From the NCBI RefSeq assembly GCF_905175375.1, contig NZ_CAJIMS010000001.1:3224001-3288000 (forward strand): 64,000 bases of DNA, read 5' to 3'. The notes beneath the pieces were generated by a model, which saw only the letters and a list, made by a program, of their open reading frames with translations, was not told where the DNA came from and searched no databases. Below are positions 52,923-62,044 of the stretch, one piece after another (position 1 is the first letter of the stretch; every line of letters begins with the position of its first letter). This DNA comes from Chryseobacterium aquaeductus (GTDB lineage: Bacteria > Bacteroidota > Bacteroidia > Flavobacteriales > Weeksellaceae). Both the position numbers and the translations under genes were made by a program.

Positions 52923-53900
52923 TTATAATTTCACAGCGTTTTGTAAAGCAAGTTCAATTGCGCCTTTCAGCATGGGAACTTTGTAAGCATTCTGAGAAAG
53001 CGGTTTCACTTTTTCTACTGCAATTTCTGATGCTTTTTTAAATACTTCATCTGATGCTTTTTTCCCTTTCAGATAATCTTCGACTTCGTACCATCTCCAA
53101 GGTTTGTGGGCAACTCCGCCAGATGCCAATCTTGCTTCTTTTATGGTATTTCCGTCCATTTGTAACGCAGATGCTACAGAAATCATGGCGAAAGCGTACG
53201 AAGTACGTTCACGCAATTTTACGTAAGAATATTTTTTATGAAATTCATTTTTTGGAACTTCAATATGCGTTATCAAAGAATTTTGCGGCAAAGTATTGTC
53301 CATCCACGGAGTATTTCCCGGCAGCTTATGAAAATCTTTAAATGGAATCACAAACTTTTCGTTTTTAGAATTAAGTCCGTAAACGTTTGCATCTAAAGCA
53401 CTTAACGAAATACACAAATCTGAAGGATGTACGGCAACACAATCTTCGCTGTATCCTACGATCGCACTCATTTTATTATCACCATTCAAAGCACTGCAGC
53501 CACTTCCTTTTTTCCTTTTATTGCAAGGTGTTGTAACATCATAAAAGTAAGGACAACGTGTTCTCTGCAACAAATTTCCGGCAGTACTCGCCATGTTTCG
53601 GATTTGCGGAGATGCTCCTGCCAAAACAGATTTGGTAATCAAAGGAAAGTTTTTTATAAGTTCAGTATTCGTCGTCAACGCCGTGTTTCGAACCATCGAA
53701 CCGATACTGACAGATTTTCCAGAAACCTTAATTTCGTTAGATAGTGAGGTTGAAATATCTATCATCCCGTCCGGTTGGGCAATATTTTTTTTCAGAAGAT
53801 CAACGATATTTGTTCCTCCTGCTACATAATCTTTATTAGCGAGTTTCAACTTTAAAGCTTCAGCAGGATTTTTTGCTTTTTCAAATGTAAATGGTTTCAT
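52923..53900 (-). CDS. Molybdenum hydroxylase FAD subunit (PaoB/YagS-like)
   Basis: 325 residues. MKPFTFEKAKNPAEALKLK, AGGTNIVDLLKKNIAQPDGMIDIS (FAD pyrophosphate site), SVLAGASPQIRNMASTAGNLLQRTRCPYF and a Cys-rich stretch C-x11-C-x8-C (RCPYFYDVTTPCNKRKKGSGCSAL) like the extra 4Fe-4S site of PaoB. It passes electrons between the 2Fe-2S and molybdenum subunits. It overlaps the 2Fe-2S subunit stop by 4 bases. Confidence 0.9.
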   Translation of the reverse strand: MKPFTFEKAKNPAEALKLKLANKDYVAGGTNIVDLLKKNIAQPDGMIDISTSLSNEIKVSGKSVSIGSMVRNTALTTNTELIKNFPLITKSVLAGASPQIRNMASTAGNLLQRTRCPYFYDVTTPCNKRKKGSGCSALNGDNKMSAIVGYSEDCVAVHPSDLCISLSALDANVYGLNSKNEKFVIPFKDFHKLPGNTPWMDNTLPQNSLITHIEVPKNEFHKKYSYVKLRERTSYAFAMISVASALQMDGNTIKEARLASGGVAHKPWRWYEVEDYLKGKKASDEVFKKASEIAVEKVKPLSQNAYKVPMLKGAIELALQNAVKL

Positions 53901-54490
53901 AATGCTGCAACTTTTTGTATAGATTCAACAATTCCGTTGTAGGCACCACAACGACAGAGATTACCGCTCATAAATTCTTTTATTTCTTCAACAGAATTGG
54001 TATGACCTTCTTTCACGCAGGCGACTGCTGACATGATTTGTCCCGGAGTACAATATCCGCACTGGAAACCATCACACTCAATAAATGCTGTCTGCATAGG
54101 ATGAAGTTGTTCTCTGGTTGATAGACCTTCGATCGTAGTTATCTCTTTTCCGGGAACCATTGCTGCTAATGTTAAACAACTCAAAGCTCTTTCTCCGTCA
54201 ATATGAACGGTACACGCACCACATTGACCGTGGTCGCAACCTTTTTTAGTTCCTGTGAGATTTAGATTTTCACGCAGAACATCTAAAAGCGTTGAACGGC
54301 TGTCTGTTTTGATCTCATGAATTTTTTGGTTGACAGAAATTTTGATAGGCAAAATACTTTTTTTTGGAAGTATAAAGTCTTTCACGTCATGATAAAAAGC
54401 TTTTACTGATGTAGGTATTGAAGCAAAAAGTGCTACAATTGCCGTACTTTTCAGGAAAGATCTTCTGCTGTGATTGGTATGGTCAGACAT
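53897..54490 (-). CDS. Molybdenum hydroxylase 2Fe-2S subunit with Tat signal (PaoA/YagT-like)
   Basis: 197 residues from ATG at 54490. Twin-arginine signal HSRRSFLKSTAIVALFASIPTSVKA, so the complex is exported folded. Plant-type 2Fe-2S site CDHGQCGACTVHIDGERALSC, then the second 2Fe-2S domain GFQCGYCTPGQIMSA ... GNLCRCGAYNGIVESI. A longer frame from 54565 is rejected because the Tat motif would be too far inside. First gene of the three-subunit oxidoreductase. Confidence 0.93.
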   Translation of the reverse strand: MSDHTNHSRRSFLKSTAIVALFASIPTSVKAFYHDVKDFILPKKSILPIKISVNQKIHEIKTDSRSTLLDVLRENLNLTGTKKGCDHGQCGACTVHIDGERALSCLTLAAMVPGKEITTIEGLSTREQLHPMQTAFIECDGFQCGYCTPGQIMSAVACVKEGHTNSVEEIKEFMSGNLCRCGAYNGIVESIQKVAAL

Positions 54491-54665
54491 ATCTGATGAT
54501 TTTATTTTTTGAGAGTGTAGTATGTAGATTTCAATTGAAAATAATCCTAAGAAAAATGAATTCAATTAATTCAAATATAACAAAAACTTTATGTAAATGA
54601 ATGAACTGTATTTGAATTAAGACTAGAGAAATCTAATTTATAATCGAAATAAATTAAGATATTCA

Positions 54666-54700
54666 TAAAAAAATCCGACAAGAATATTTTCTTACCGGAT
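54666..54700 (-). terminator. Terminator after the DUF4249 gene
   Basis: ATCCG...CGGAT with inner AAGAA/TTCTT pairing; on the minus strand a U7 tract follows. Confidence 0.7.
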
Positions 54701-54720
54701 GTTATTTTAATTATAAAAAA

Positions 54721-55530
54721 TTACTGAATCACGTAACTTTTTTTACTCACTGTATGCGCAGAAAAGTATCCTAAAGCACCATTTGTAATATTGCTTGGCG
54801 GATTAGTAGGCGTGATTCCGCCACCGGGACCACCGCCACCGATAATCTCTAATAAAGAAGTGTAATAGGTATAAACAGCCGCATCAATACATTGCATTTC
54901 AACATTAATAATGTCTCCCACTTTTGTTTTCTCACTTATTCCATCTTCGTCGTCATTGGGAAGCAGCAAAGGTCTTTGATTCACCGATCCGTTGTTGACA
55001 TTATCCGAAAAGGCCTCAAACGTTTTATTTGGATTACTGTTGAGCGTGTAGCTAAAAAGATACCTGTTTCCTAAAGTACTCGGATCCGTAAAAATCGGTA
55101 AAAGTGTATATGACAATTCGCCTGCAACTTCAAAAGAATCCTGCTGTAGATTCTCAAGTAAAACAGGTTGTGGCATTGTACTTTTTGCGGTAAATTCTTT
55201 TCCTTCTGCCGTAACTTTTAAAGTGTATGTTCTTCCGGGTGCAGTAGTGAAATTGACTGTTTCATAAAAACCTTCCCCAATATAATTTAAGGTTTCGGTT
55301 TGTCCGTTATCGTCACTTAAAATCACAACAGCATTATTCACAACAGGATATGTATTACCTGCTGTAAATGCCACAGATTTTGTTATTTTCACATAATAAG
55401 GTCCCGCTTGGTCTGTTACATTAGCTTCTATGACGATATTTCCGCTTCTGTCATCAAGATCAAGATCTATTTCTTTCTCACAGTTTGTGAAAAAAAATAG
55501 CGATATGATGAGTAAACATATATTTTTCAT
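54721..55530 (-). CDS. DUF4249 lipoprotein
   Basis: 269 residues. Lipobox FFTNCEKEIDLDLDD at residue 17. N-terminal beta domain NIVIEANVTDQAGPYYVKITKSVAF, typical of DUF4249, a Bacteroidota family encoded next to TonB receptors. A Gly/Pro-rich loop (GGGGPGGGITPTNPPSN) precedes the end. It starts 4 bases after the receptor stop, so the two are co-transcribed; it is probably the surface partner of the receptor. Confidence 0.87.
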   Translation of the reverse strand: MKNICLLIISLFFFTNCEKEIDLDLDDRSGNIVIEANVTDQAGPYYVKITKSVAFTAGNTYPVVNNAVVILSDDNGQTETLNYIGEGFYETVNFTTAPGRTYTLKVTAEGKEFTAKSTMPQPVLLENLQQDSFEVAGELSYTLLPIFTDPSTLGNRYLFSYTLNSNPNKTFEAFSDNVNNGSVNQRPLLLPNDDEDGISEKTKVGDIINVEMQCIDAAVYTYYTSLLEIIGGGGPGGGITPTNPPSNITNGALGYFSAHTVSKKSYVIQ

Positions 55531-55534
55531 TTGA

Positions 55535-57865
55535 CTAAAATTTGAAATTATAAGTTATGTTAGGTACAAATTTGAAGAGAGAGGTTTGTAAAGCACGAGT
55601 GGTTCCCGGTTTATCAGGATTGTCTTCAAAAGTAATGGTGTAGGCATTTTCTCGTCCGTAAAGATTGTAAATACCAAAAGACCAAGAACTCTGAAAACGT
55701 TTGTTTTTTCCGGGTTCATAGGTTGCACTCAAATCCATTCTGTGGTAAGCAGGCATTCTGTCTGCATTTCTGTCGCTGTATTGAAAAATAGTTTGACCCT
55801 GCAATTCATATTTTCCGGTCGGGAAAGTCACAGCATTCCCTGTACTGTACACAAACAATCCCGAAAAAGACCATTTAGGAGTCAGTTCGTATGTTGCAAC
55901 AACTGATAAATCGTGGGTCTTATCTTGTCTTGCGTTGTACCAGTCATTATTATTGATGCCGTTTATTTTTCTTTCTGTTTTTGATAACGTATAAGAAATC
56001 CAGCCTGTTAATTTTCCGTTTTTCTTTTTTGCAATTAATTCTAAACCGTAAGCTCTTCCTTTACCAAACAACAATTCGCCTTCTACATCAGCTGCGGCGT
56101 CAAAGGTAATCTCCGCTCCGTTTTTAAAATCGATTTGATTTTGCATCGATTTGTAATAAATCTCGGCATTCACTTCATAATTATTGTTATTGAAATTCCT
56201 GCTGTATCCTGCACTGATCTGATCTGCAATTTCAGGTTTTACAGTGTAGCTGCTTCCAATCCACTGGTCGGTAGGATTTCCGCTGCTGCTGTTACTGAGT
56301 AAATGCAGATTTTGCGTATTTCTTGCGTATCCTCCCTTGATGCTGCTCACTTCATTTATTCTGTAATTGGCTGTGATTCTAGGCTCAAGATTAACATAAG
56401 TTTTACCGAATTTTCCTTTTTCTAAAAATTGTCCGCCAGTTAAAACTCCATTTTCGTAAATATTAAAATTGTCTCCGCCTAAAACGCTGAACATGGATAA
56501 CCTTAAGCCATAATTGATCGTAAGTTTCTCATTTGCTTTAAAATCATCATTAATGTAGAATGCATTTTCCCAAGAATATCTGGAATTTCTGGGGAAACTG
56601 CTTACACTCGTTCCCGAAGCACTGCTTGGTGTAATTGTATGATAGATAGACTGTAAACCAAAACGAACGGAATGATTATTTCCTGCAAACCAAGTGAAAT
56701 CCTGCTTCAGATTCCAATCCTGAATTTGTGAATCTAATCCGAATGTATTGTCGTTGCTGGAAAGACTTACTTTATAATCGTAGTTGCTGTAAATGAATGA
56801 GGTATTGGAGAATAATTTGCTATTGAGAATACTGTTCCAACGTACTGTTGCTGTGGTATTTCCCCAATCGGTCGCAAAGGTATTTCCTAACCCTAAAACG
56901 TCTCTTCCGAAATATCCTGAAATATACAAACGGTTGTTTTCGTTGATCTGGTAATTAGCTTTTAGATTTAAATCATAAAAATAAAGCTTACTGTTTTTGA
57001 AATCGTCTGTCGCTTTTAAGAAAACATCGGCATACGTTCGTCTTCCTGAAACGATAAATGAAGATTTTTCTTTTTGAATTGGTCCTTCAACGCTCAATCG
57101 GCTGCTGATCAATCCTATTCCTCCATTGACGTTGTAATCTTTATTGTTTCCGTCTTTCATTTTGACATCCATCACCGAGGAAAGTCGACCACCATATTGT
57201 GCAGGGCTGTTTCCTTTAATAATGCTTGCGTCTTTCAAAGCGTCACTATTAAACGTGCTGAAAAATCCTAATAAATGCGAAGCGTTGTAAACCGGAGCTT
57301 CATCCAACAAAATCAAATTCTGGTCGGTTGCACCACCTCTCACACTGAATCCGCTGCTGCCTTCACCATTGCTTTTGATTCCCGGTAGAAGCTGAATGGT
57401 TTTCAAAACATCTTTTTCGCCAAACAAAACAGGAAGTTTCTCTATACTTTTGATACTTAAGGTTTCTGTTCCCATCTGGGCAGAGGTCAGATTTTGATCT
57501 TTTTTTACTGCAGAAACAATAACTTCTTCGATCTGTGCCGTTCTTTCTTTTTCCTGGCTGAGAATAAGATCAAGTTTCACATTCTGGTTAAGCTGTACGG
57601 TTTGTCTGTAATTTTCATAACCACCATACGCCACGGCAACAGTATAATTACCTTCCGGAAGAGAAATAGAATAAAAGCCATATTCATTGGCTATCACACT
57701 GATTGTGGGATCTTCTTCTACTTTTATAGTCGCTCCGATAACGAGCTCACCATTTTTCCCGTCTCTTACCGTTCCGCTAATTGTTCGCCTTTCCTGAGCA
57801 AAAGCTGTGATGCTGAAAACCGACAGACCGATCGTGGTAAAAATTCTACAATAGATTGCTTGCAT
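55535..57865 (-). CDS. TonB-dependent receptor with carboxypeptidase-regulatory-like domain
   Basis: 776 residues. Signal peptide to FAQ, then the N-terminal beta domain RTISGTVRDGKNGELVIGATIKVEE, the plug (LPVLFGEKDVLKTIQLLPGIKSNGEGSSGFSVRGGATDQNLILLDEAPVYN) and a barrel ending NITYNFKF. It pairs with the DUF4249 gene. It would bring a ligand across the outer membrane with energy from TonB; the ligand is unknown. Confidence 0.92.
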   Translation of the reverse strand: MQAIYCRIFTTIGLSVFSITAFAQERRTISGTVRDGKNGELVIGATIKVEEDPTISVIANEYGFYSISLPEGNYTVAVAYGGYENYRQTVQLNQNVKLDLILSQEKERTAQIEEVIVSAVKKDQNLTSAQMGTETLSIKSIEKLPVLFGEKDVLKTIQLLPGIKSNGEGSSGFSVRGGATDQNLILLDEAPVYNASHLLGFFSTFNSDALKDASIIKGNSPAQYGGRLSSVMDVKMKDGNNKDYNVNGGIGLISSRLSVEGPIQKEKSSFIVSGRRTYADVFLKATDDFKNSKLYFYDLNLKANYQINENNRLYISGYFGRDVLGLGNTFATDWGNTTATVRWNSILNSKLFSNTSFIYSNYDYKVSLSSNDNTFGLDSQIQDWNLKQDFTWFAGNNHSVRFGLQSIYHTITPSSASGTSVSSFPRNSRYSWENAFYINDDFKANEKLTINYGLRLSMFSVLGGDNFNIYENGVLTGGQFLEKGKFGKTYVNLEPRITANYRINEVSSIKGGYARNTQNLHLLSNSSSGNPTDQWIGSSYTVKPEIADQISAGYSRNFNNNNYEVNAEIYYKSMQNQIDFKNGAEITFDAAADVEGELLFGKGRAYGLELIAKKKNGKLTGWISYTLSKTERKINGINNNDWYNARQDKTHDLSVVATYELTPKWSFSGLFVYSTGNAVTFPTGKYELQGQTIFQYSDRNADRMPAYHRMDLSATYEPGKNKRFQSSWSFGIYNLYGRENAYTITFEDNPDKPGTTRALQTSLFKFVPNITYNFKF

Positions 57866-57949
57866 TCTCGATATATATTAAGAAAATAGTTTTAAAAAAA
57901 AAATGAAAGCATAAAGATAAGCTTTAATTTTCTTGAGTGAAAAGTGAAT

Positions 57950-57957
57950 CAAATATA
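57950..57957 (-). promoter_or_regulatory. -7 promoter element for the TonB receptor operon
   Basis: The minus strand reads TATATTTG, 85 bases before the ATG at 57865. The spacer 57866-58140 is otherwise AT-rich without a gene. Confidence 0.5.
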
Positions 57958-58101
57958 ATCGAGCCTTAAATCATCGGTGATATAAAAATTAACATTTATA
58001 TAATATTAATAATTTTGCAATAAAATTATTTATTTTTTATTAATATTTTAAAATATTTTATTAAATTTTAAAAATAATTAAAATATACTGTTTTAAATTA
58101 T

Positions 58102-58109
58102 TACATTTG
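58102..58109 (+). promoter_or_regulatory. -7 promoter element for the paralogous secreted-protein operon
   Basis: TACATTTG matches TAnnTTTG, 32 bases before the ATG at 58141. Confidence 0.55.
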
Positions 58110-59038
58110 CAATTGTAAAATAATAAAACTAATATCGATTATGAAATATATGGCTCCGCTTTTTATATTTTTTTTGGATCAAGCATTACTGCACAAGTCG
58201 GTATAGGGACATCATCACCAAACGCTTCTGCAGCATTAGAAATCAACAGTGCCGGAAACAAAGGACTTTTGATACCACGTGTAAATATAACGAGCGTCAC
58301 AAACAATACTACTCCGGTAGTAAATCCTGCCGAGGGTCTCTTAGTATTTAATAACGGTACTACGACAGGCATCAACAAATCTTTGTATTACTGGGACAAC
58401 AACGAACTTCATTGGGACTATGGTCTTAAATTAGTTGAAACACCCTTGGTTGCAACTTATACGTTGAACACGGTTCAAAATAATATTTTAGACAATGCCG
58501 GGAACGGGAGCTCATTTTCTTTTCATTCTAATGTTACCAATCCTTTTACAATTGAAGATAGTGGTAATATTCCTGGTTTTGACATTGTACTAAAAGGAGG
58601 ATTTTGGGTAGTTACTTTGCCGGAAGGTAAATATATAATGGTTGCCTCTGTAGAGCTTAATCTTGACAATCCTAACCCAACAACTCAAGGGACACCACTT
58701 TATGGTGGTACTGCAGGAAGCGGAACATATCTGAATGGAGTTTTTATGGATCTTTTCACTGCAAGTTATGATTTCAATACTGGTGCAGTAACATCGGGTT
58801 ACACATTAAACCAGAGAAGTGAGCAGTATGTGGTAGCTACTGTAAACCAGCCTCATCACTTAATATACGTTGTAGAAAACATTTATACAACAGGTGGAGT
58901 ATTTTATATGGCTATCGGAAGATCTTCAGGCACAAGCGTGAATGATACGATGGATATAATTCCTAATAAAACTGTAAGTCTCCCCGAACGTTGGACAGAA
59001 TTATACCCTCATTTTGTTTTGCAAAACTATAAAATATT

Positions 59039-59932
59039 TCATTCTGTTGTTGATGTTGGCAAAATTTGTTGAAAAGGAGAAAACTCGGTGTTGGGATTAC
59101 CGTCTGACGAGTTTTCCTTTTTCAACAAATACTGCATTGGAGATAGGTTTCCCAAGCTTTCATGAGGTCTGTTATTATTGTAATGCTCCATCCAATCAGA
59201 AGTTATTTCCCGTACTTCTACCAAATTATTGAAGATTCTTGCATCCAGAACCTCCGTCCTATAGCTTCTGTTGAACCTTTCAATAAAAGCATTCTGAACA
59301 GGTTTTCCCGGTTGAATGTACCGGATTTCAATTCTGTGTTTATGACACCAACTCGTGAAAACAGAACTCGTAAACTCGGGACCATTATCTGTTCGTATTG
59401 CTTTCGGTTTTCCTCTTTCCTTTACAATCCATTCCAATAGATCGGTCATATGCATTGCTCCAATGGAAAGCCCAACTTCAATCCAAATCGATTCTCTGTT
59501 ATAATCATCAATAATGTTCAACGTTCTGAATCGTCTTGAGTTAAACAAAGAATCACTCATAAAGTCCATACTCCAAACTTCATTGTATTTTTCAGGAACT
59601 TCCAAGTTTTGTCTTTCTCTTGAAGCAAGTCTTCTCCTGCTTTTTCTCAAAATATTCAGTCCCAGTTTCTTGTAAACTCTATATACTTTCTTATGATTCC
59701 AACCAAAACCCTCATTACGAAGACTGTGAAACATTTTCTTGAATCCATAGCTGGGATGCTTTTCAGAAAGATGATTCAGGCAATCAATTACGTCCGTATC
59801 ATCTTTTCTTTTGGGATGATAGTAATAGCTGCTTCGCTCCAAATTCAAAGATTTACACGCCTGCCGAATGTTCATCGGATATTCCGAAACTAGATAAGTG
59901 ACCACTTCCCGTTTTGTGGCAGGCTTTACCAC
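59039..59932 (-). CDS. IS3-family transposase OrfB (DDE integrase core)
   Basis: 297 residues in the -1 frame relative to orfA, starting at GTG 59932. HTH_21-type region KSLNLERSSYYYHPKRKDD, then the DDE catalytic residues: MDFMSDSL (D), IRTDNGPEF (D), NAFIERFN (E), and the usual WMEHYNNNRPHESLG. Probably made mainly as an OrfAB fusion by a -1 shift. Confidence 0.93.
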   Translation of the reverse strand: MVKPATKREVVTYLVSEYPMNIRQACKSLNLERSSYYYHPKRKDDTDVIDCLNHLSEKHPSYGFKKMFHSLRNEGFGWNHKKVYRVYKKLGLNILRKSRRRLASRERQNLEVPEKYNEVWSMDFMSDSLFNSRRFRTLNIIDDYNRESIWIEVGLSIGAMHMTDLLEWIVKERGKPKAIRTDNGPEFTSSVFTSWCHKHRIEIRYIQPGKPVQNAFIERFNRSYRTEVLDARIFNNLVEVREITSDWMEHYNNNRPHESLGNLSPMQYLLKKENSSDGNPNTEFSPFQQILPTSTTE

Positions 59933-60195
59933 TTTTTTGAGAGTACGTCTTTCAGTGCTTCATGTTCCAGACTAAGATTGGCAAACATCTTTTTCAAGCG
60001 ATTATTCTCTGATTCCAGTTCTTTAATTTTTGCCAATTCTTTGGTAGAATTAATCCCGCTGAATTTCTTTTTCCAATCGTGCAAAGTCTGATAATGGAAT
60101 CCATATTTCCGAGACAATTCTTTGGCAGTTTGCCCCGTCTCATACTCCTTTAAAATAGCCAAAATTTGGCTGTCTGTAAATTTGCTCGTTCTCAT
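59926..60195 (-). CDS. IS3-family OrfA
   Basis: 89 residues: helix-turn-helix FTDSQILAILKEYETGQTAKELSRKYGFHYQTLHDWKKKF and a leucine-zipper-like tail LAKIKELESENNRLKKMFANLSLEHEALKDVLSKKW. Its last codons contain A-AAA-AAG (59938-59932), the standard -1 slippery heptamer in the right frame, overlapping the start of orfB. Confidence 0.93.
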   Translation of the reverse strand: MRTSKFTDSQILAILKEYETGQTAKELSRKYGFHYQTLHDWKKKFSGINSTKELAKIKELESENNRLKKMFANLSLEHEALKDVLSKKW

Positions 60196-60302
60196 AACCT
60201 AAAATTAATCGTTTTTTCTTAATAACTTTAGGGTTATAAAATGTCCAGTTTTTGGGGAGACTTACAAAACTAAATTCTATATTTATAAAAACCCATAATC
60301 TC

Positions 60303-61112
60303 ATGAAAAACATTTTCTGTATTTTGACTTTTTCGCTTATTCATATTTCTAGTTTTGGACAAGTAGGAATTGATACTTCTACGGTAAAAGCATCTGCAAT
60401 TTTAGAAATTTCGAACAGTACAAACAGAGCGGTAATTTTCCCACAGGTAGCTCTTACAGGAGTGGCTTTTATTTCGCCTATCACTGGTGGCACTCCGGTA
60501 GATGGAATGATTGTTTATAATACAGGCGGTACTTTAGAAAAAGGATATTATATCTGGATCAGTAATACATGGGTTCCACTTGCGGATAGAGACAATACGG
60601 TAAAAATAGGATTTTATTCATTTGATAACCCTACAACACCTTATATTTTTATGGCAGGAGTTGCCAACAATATTTATACAAATATACCAACAGCTAATTA
60701 CACCCAAAAAATTAACCAAATTCAAGGTCTGTCCTATTCTGAACCAAATTTTACGGTTTCCGAAGGATCGTACCTAATGAGTGTTGAGCTAAACGTCAGT
60801 ACTTCACTAGAAAATGTAAATACCGGTATGCAGACAGGAAGAACACATCGACATGTATATGAAGTAAGACTGGTTGACTCTGCCAATAATCAGATAGGTG
60901 ATTCCCAAAACATTGTTTGCATTTCCAGAACAACTGCAAGAGCGCACAGAATTGCTTTCATATTACCTTTTAAAACTGTTGCTACCACTTCTCTTACCCC
61001 GCAATTAAGAAGAATTACAGGCTCTACTTACGGAAACGCGCTTGGAGGAACTGGTGCGAATAACGGACAGCTAAGTATTGCCTATGGTATTTTGGAAATT
61101 AAAAAATTATAA
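60303..61112 (+). CDS. Secreted protein, paralog 2
   Basis: 269 residues from ATG at 60303. Signal peptide MKNIFCILTFSLIHISSFG followed by QVGIDTSTVKASAILEISN, then RAVIFPQVALTGV and GGTPVDGMIVYNTGGTLEKGYYIW. This order (QVGI start, 'PQ/PRVxLT' strand, 'GxxVYNTGG...KGYY.W') is shared with its neighbours and resembles the head-repeat of phage-tail-like or surface proteins of Flavobacteriia. The C-terminal 170 residues are a jelly-roll-like beta domain. 4 bases after the restored end of the first paralog. Function unknown. Confidence 0.8.
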   Translation: MKNIFCILTFSLIHISSFGQVGIDTSTVKASAILEISNSTNRAVIFPQVALTGVAFISPITGGTPVDGMIVYNTGGTLEKGYYIWISNTWVPLADRDNTVKIGFYSFDNPTTPYIFMAGVANNIYTNIPTANYTQKINQIQGLSYSEPNFTVSEGSYLMSVELNVSTSLENVNTGMQTGRTHRHVYEVRLVDSANNQIGDSQNIVCISRTTARAHRIAFILPFKTVATTSLTPQLRRITGSTYGNALGGTGANNGQLSIAYGILEIKKL

Positions 61113-61114
61113 TC

Positions 61115-61915
61115 ATGAAAAAACTTTTAGTACTATTTAAAATATTTTTAGGTTCATCTTTTATTATTGGTCAAGTAGGTATAGGAACGACAACACCCAG
61201 TACTACTACAGCTTTAGACATTTTTGCTACTGACAAAGGTATTTTGCTGCCTCAGTATACACTTACAGTTCTTAATAATAATACGTCTCCCATAAATAAT
61301 CCTGTTGTTGGAGCATTGATCTATAATACCGGTGGAACTTTCAGCAAAGGCTATTATTTCTGGAATGGTACAAACTGGACAAAGTTGATTGTAGATGCGG
61401 AATTCAACCAGGTGATGAAACTTACCTATATTACTGCCGCTTCTCCAGCGATACTAATTCCCGACGGAACAACCAACAATACGATTGGTGATTTTACTGT
61501 AGATTCCAACAGAATCGTCGGTGCTTCGGAAAGTGCTGCCGGAACGATCACCTTACCTACAGGTAAATATAGAATAGAATATTTCATAGACGCAATCAGA
61601 CCGACATCTACAAATTCAGGAGGAGCGTTAGTAACAGGTGGTGAAAACTTCCATTTTTTCGCATACAGTTCCTATATTGCCAATACCACAGGAGCTGCTC
61701 TTACGACAGTCCTTAATGATAATAACCTGACAAGTTATGGAGGAGGTTCGTGGATTTCAGTTAAATTCACTTTCTACTTCGAAGTTACTACACCTACCCA
61801 AAGCATAAGACTTGGGCTGAGACATGGTACACAATCTAGTACTACCCTTGCAACCGAAGTAAATCTAGGCAGAGGATCTCATTTTGTGATCACAAAGTTC
61901 TATGAAGGTAACTAA
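61115..61915 (+). CDS. Secreted protein, paralog 3
   Basis: 266 residues from ATG at 61115, 2 bases after the previous stop. Signal peptide MKKLLVLFKIFLGSSFIIG, then QVGIGTTTPSTTTALDIFA, KGILLPQYTLTVLNN, NPVVGALIYNTGGTFSKGYYFWNGTNW, the same head as paralogs 1 and 2. The C-terminal part differs (LPTGKYRIEYFIDAIRPTSTNSG..., VKFTFYFEVTTPTQSIRLGLRHGT), again beta-rich. A terminator follows. Probably an exported surface or structural protein; no enzyme motif seen. Confidence 0.8.
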   Translation: MKKLLVLFKIFLGSSFIIGQVGIGTTTPSTTTALDIFATDKGILLPQYTLTVLNNNTSPINNPVVGALIYNTGGTFSKGYYFWNGTNWTKLIVDAEFNQVMKLTYITAASPAILIPDGTTNNTIGDFTVDSNRIVGASESAAGTITLPTGKYRIEYFIDAIRPTSTNSGGALVTGGENFHFFAYSSYIANTTGAALTTVLNDNNLTSYGGGSWISVKFTFYFEVTTPTQSIRLGLRHGTQSSTTLATEVNLGRGSHFVITKFYEGN

Positions 61916-61942
61916 TTAATTACGTTACAGCATATAAAAAAC

Positions 61943-61975
61943 AAAGAATCTCCTGAATTGTGAGATTCTTTTTAC
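61943..61975. terminator. Terminator after the paralog operon
   Basis: AAAGAATCTC and GAGATTCTTT form a 10-bp perfect stem with a 9-nt loop and a T tract. Confidence 0.85.
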
Positions 61976-62044
61976 ATAGAAAATGTAATGTTTTTAAATA
62001 GTAATTAATTCTTCCAGATGTTAATATTTAATTATTGATCAAAC

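Larger units (their letters stand above)
58973..60266 (-). mobile_element. IS3-family insertion sequence (IS407-like), complete
   Basis: 1,294 bp. Terminal inverted repeats start TGTAAGTCTCCCC at the left and, read inward from the right end, TGTAAGTCTCCCC; they continue with matching GGACA further in. Ends are TG...CA. A 4-bp direct duplication AAAC flanks it (58969-58972 and 60267-60270). It carries overlapping orfA and orfB on the minus strand. A 4-bp duplication fits the IS407 subgroup. It has inserted in the first of three paralogous genes. Both ends and reading frames are intact, so it may still be mobile. Confidence 0.95.
58141..60298 (+). pseudogene. First of three paralogous secreted proteins, broken by frameshift and IS insertion
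   Basis: From ATG at 58141 the frame reads MKYMAPLFIFFLDQALLHKSV and stops. One extra T in the T8 run (58171-58178 region) would give MKYMAPLFIFFFGSSITAQ, then VGIGTSSPNASAALEINSAG, a normal signal peptide and start like the two following paralogs. The downstream frame runs to IIPNK at 58970 and then into the IS. Joining 58972 to 60271 (removing the IS and one AAAC copy) restores IIPNKTKFYIYKNP-stop at 60296-60298, 4 bases before the next ATG. So the gene originally had about 285 codons. Both lesions are seen directly; the restored form is inference. Confidence 0.85.

Noticed and set aside
53054..53341. Plus-strand ORFs inside the molybdenum hydroxylase genes
   Set aside because: They are shadows of strong minus-strand coding sequence with clear motifs.
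57866..58140. Hidden gene or RNA in the AT-rich spacer
   Set aside because: Only promoter-like elements were found; long A/T runs give no coding or structured signal.
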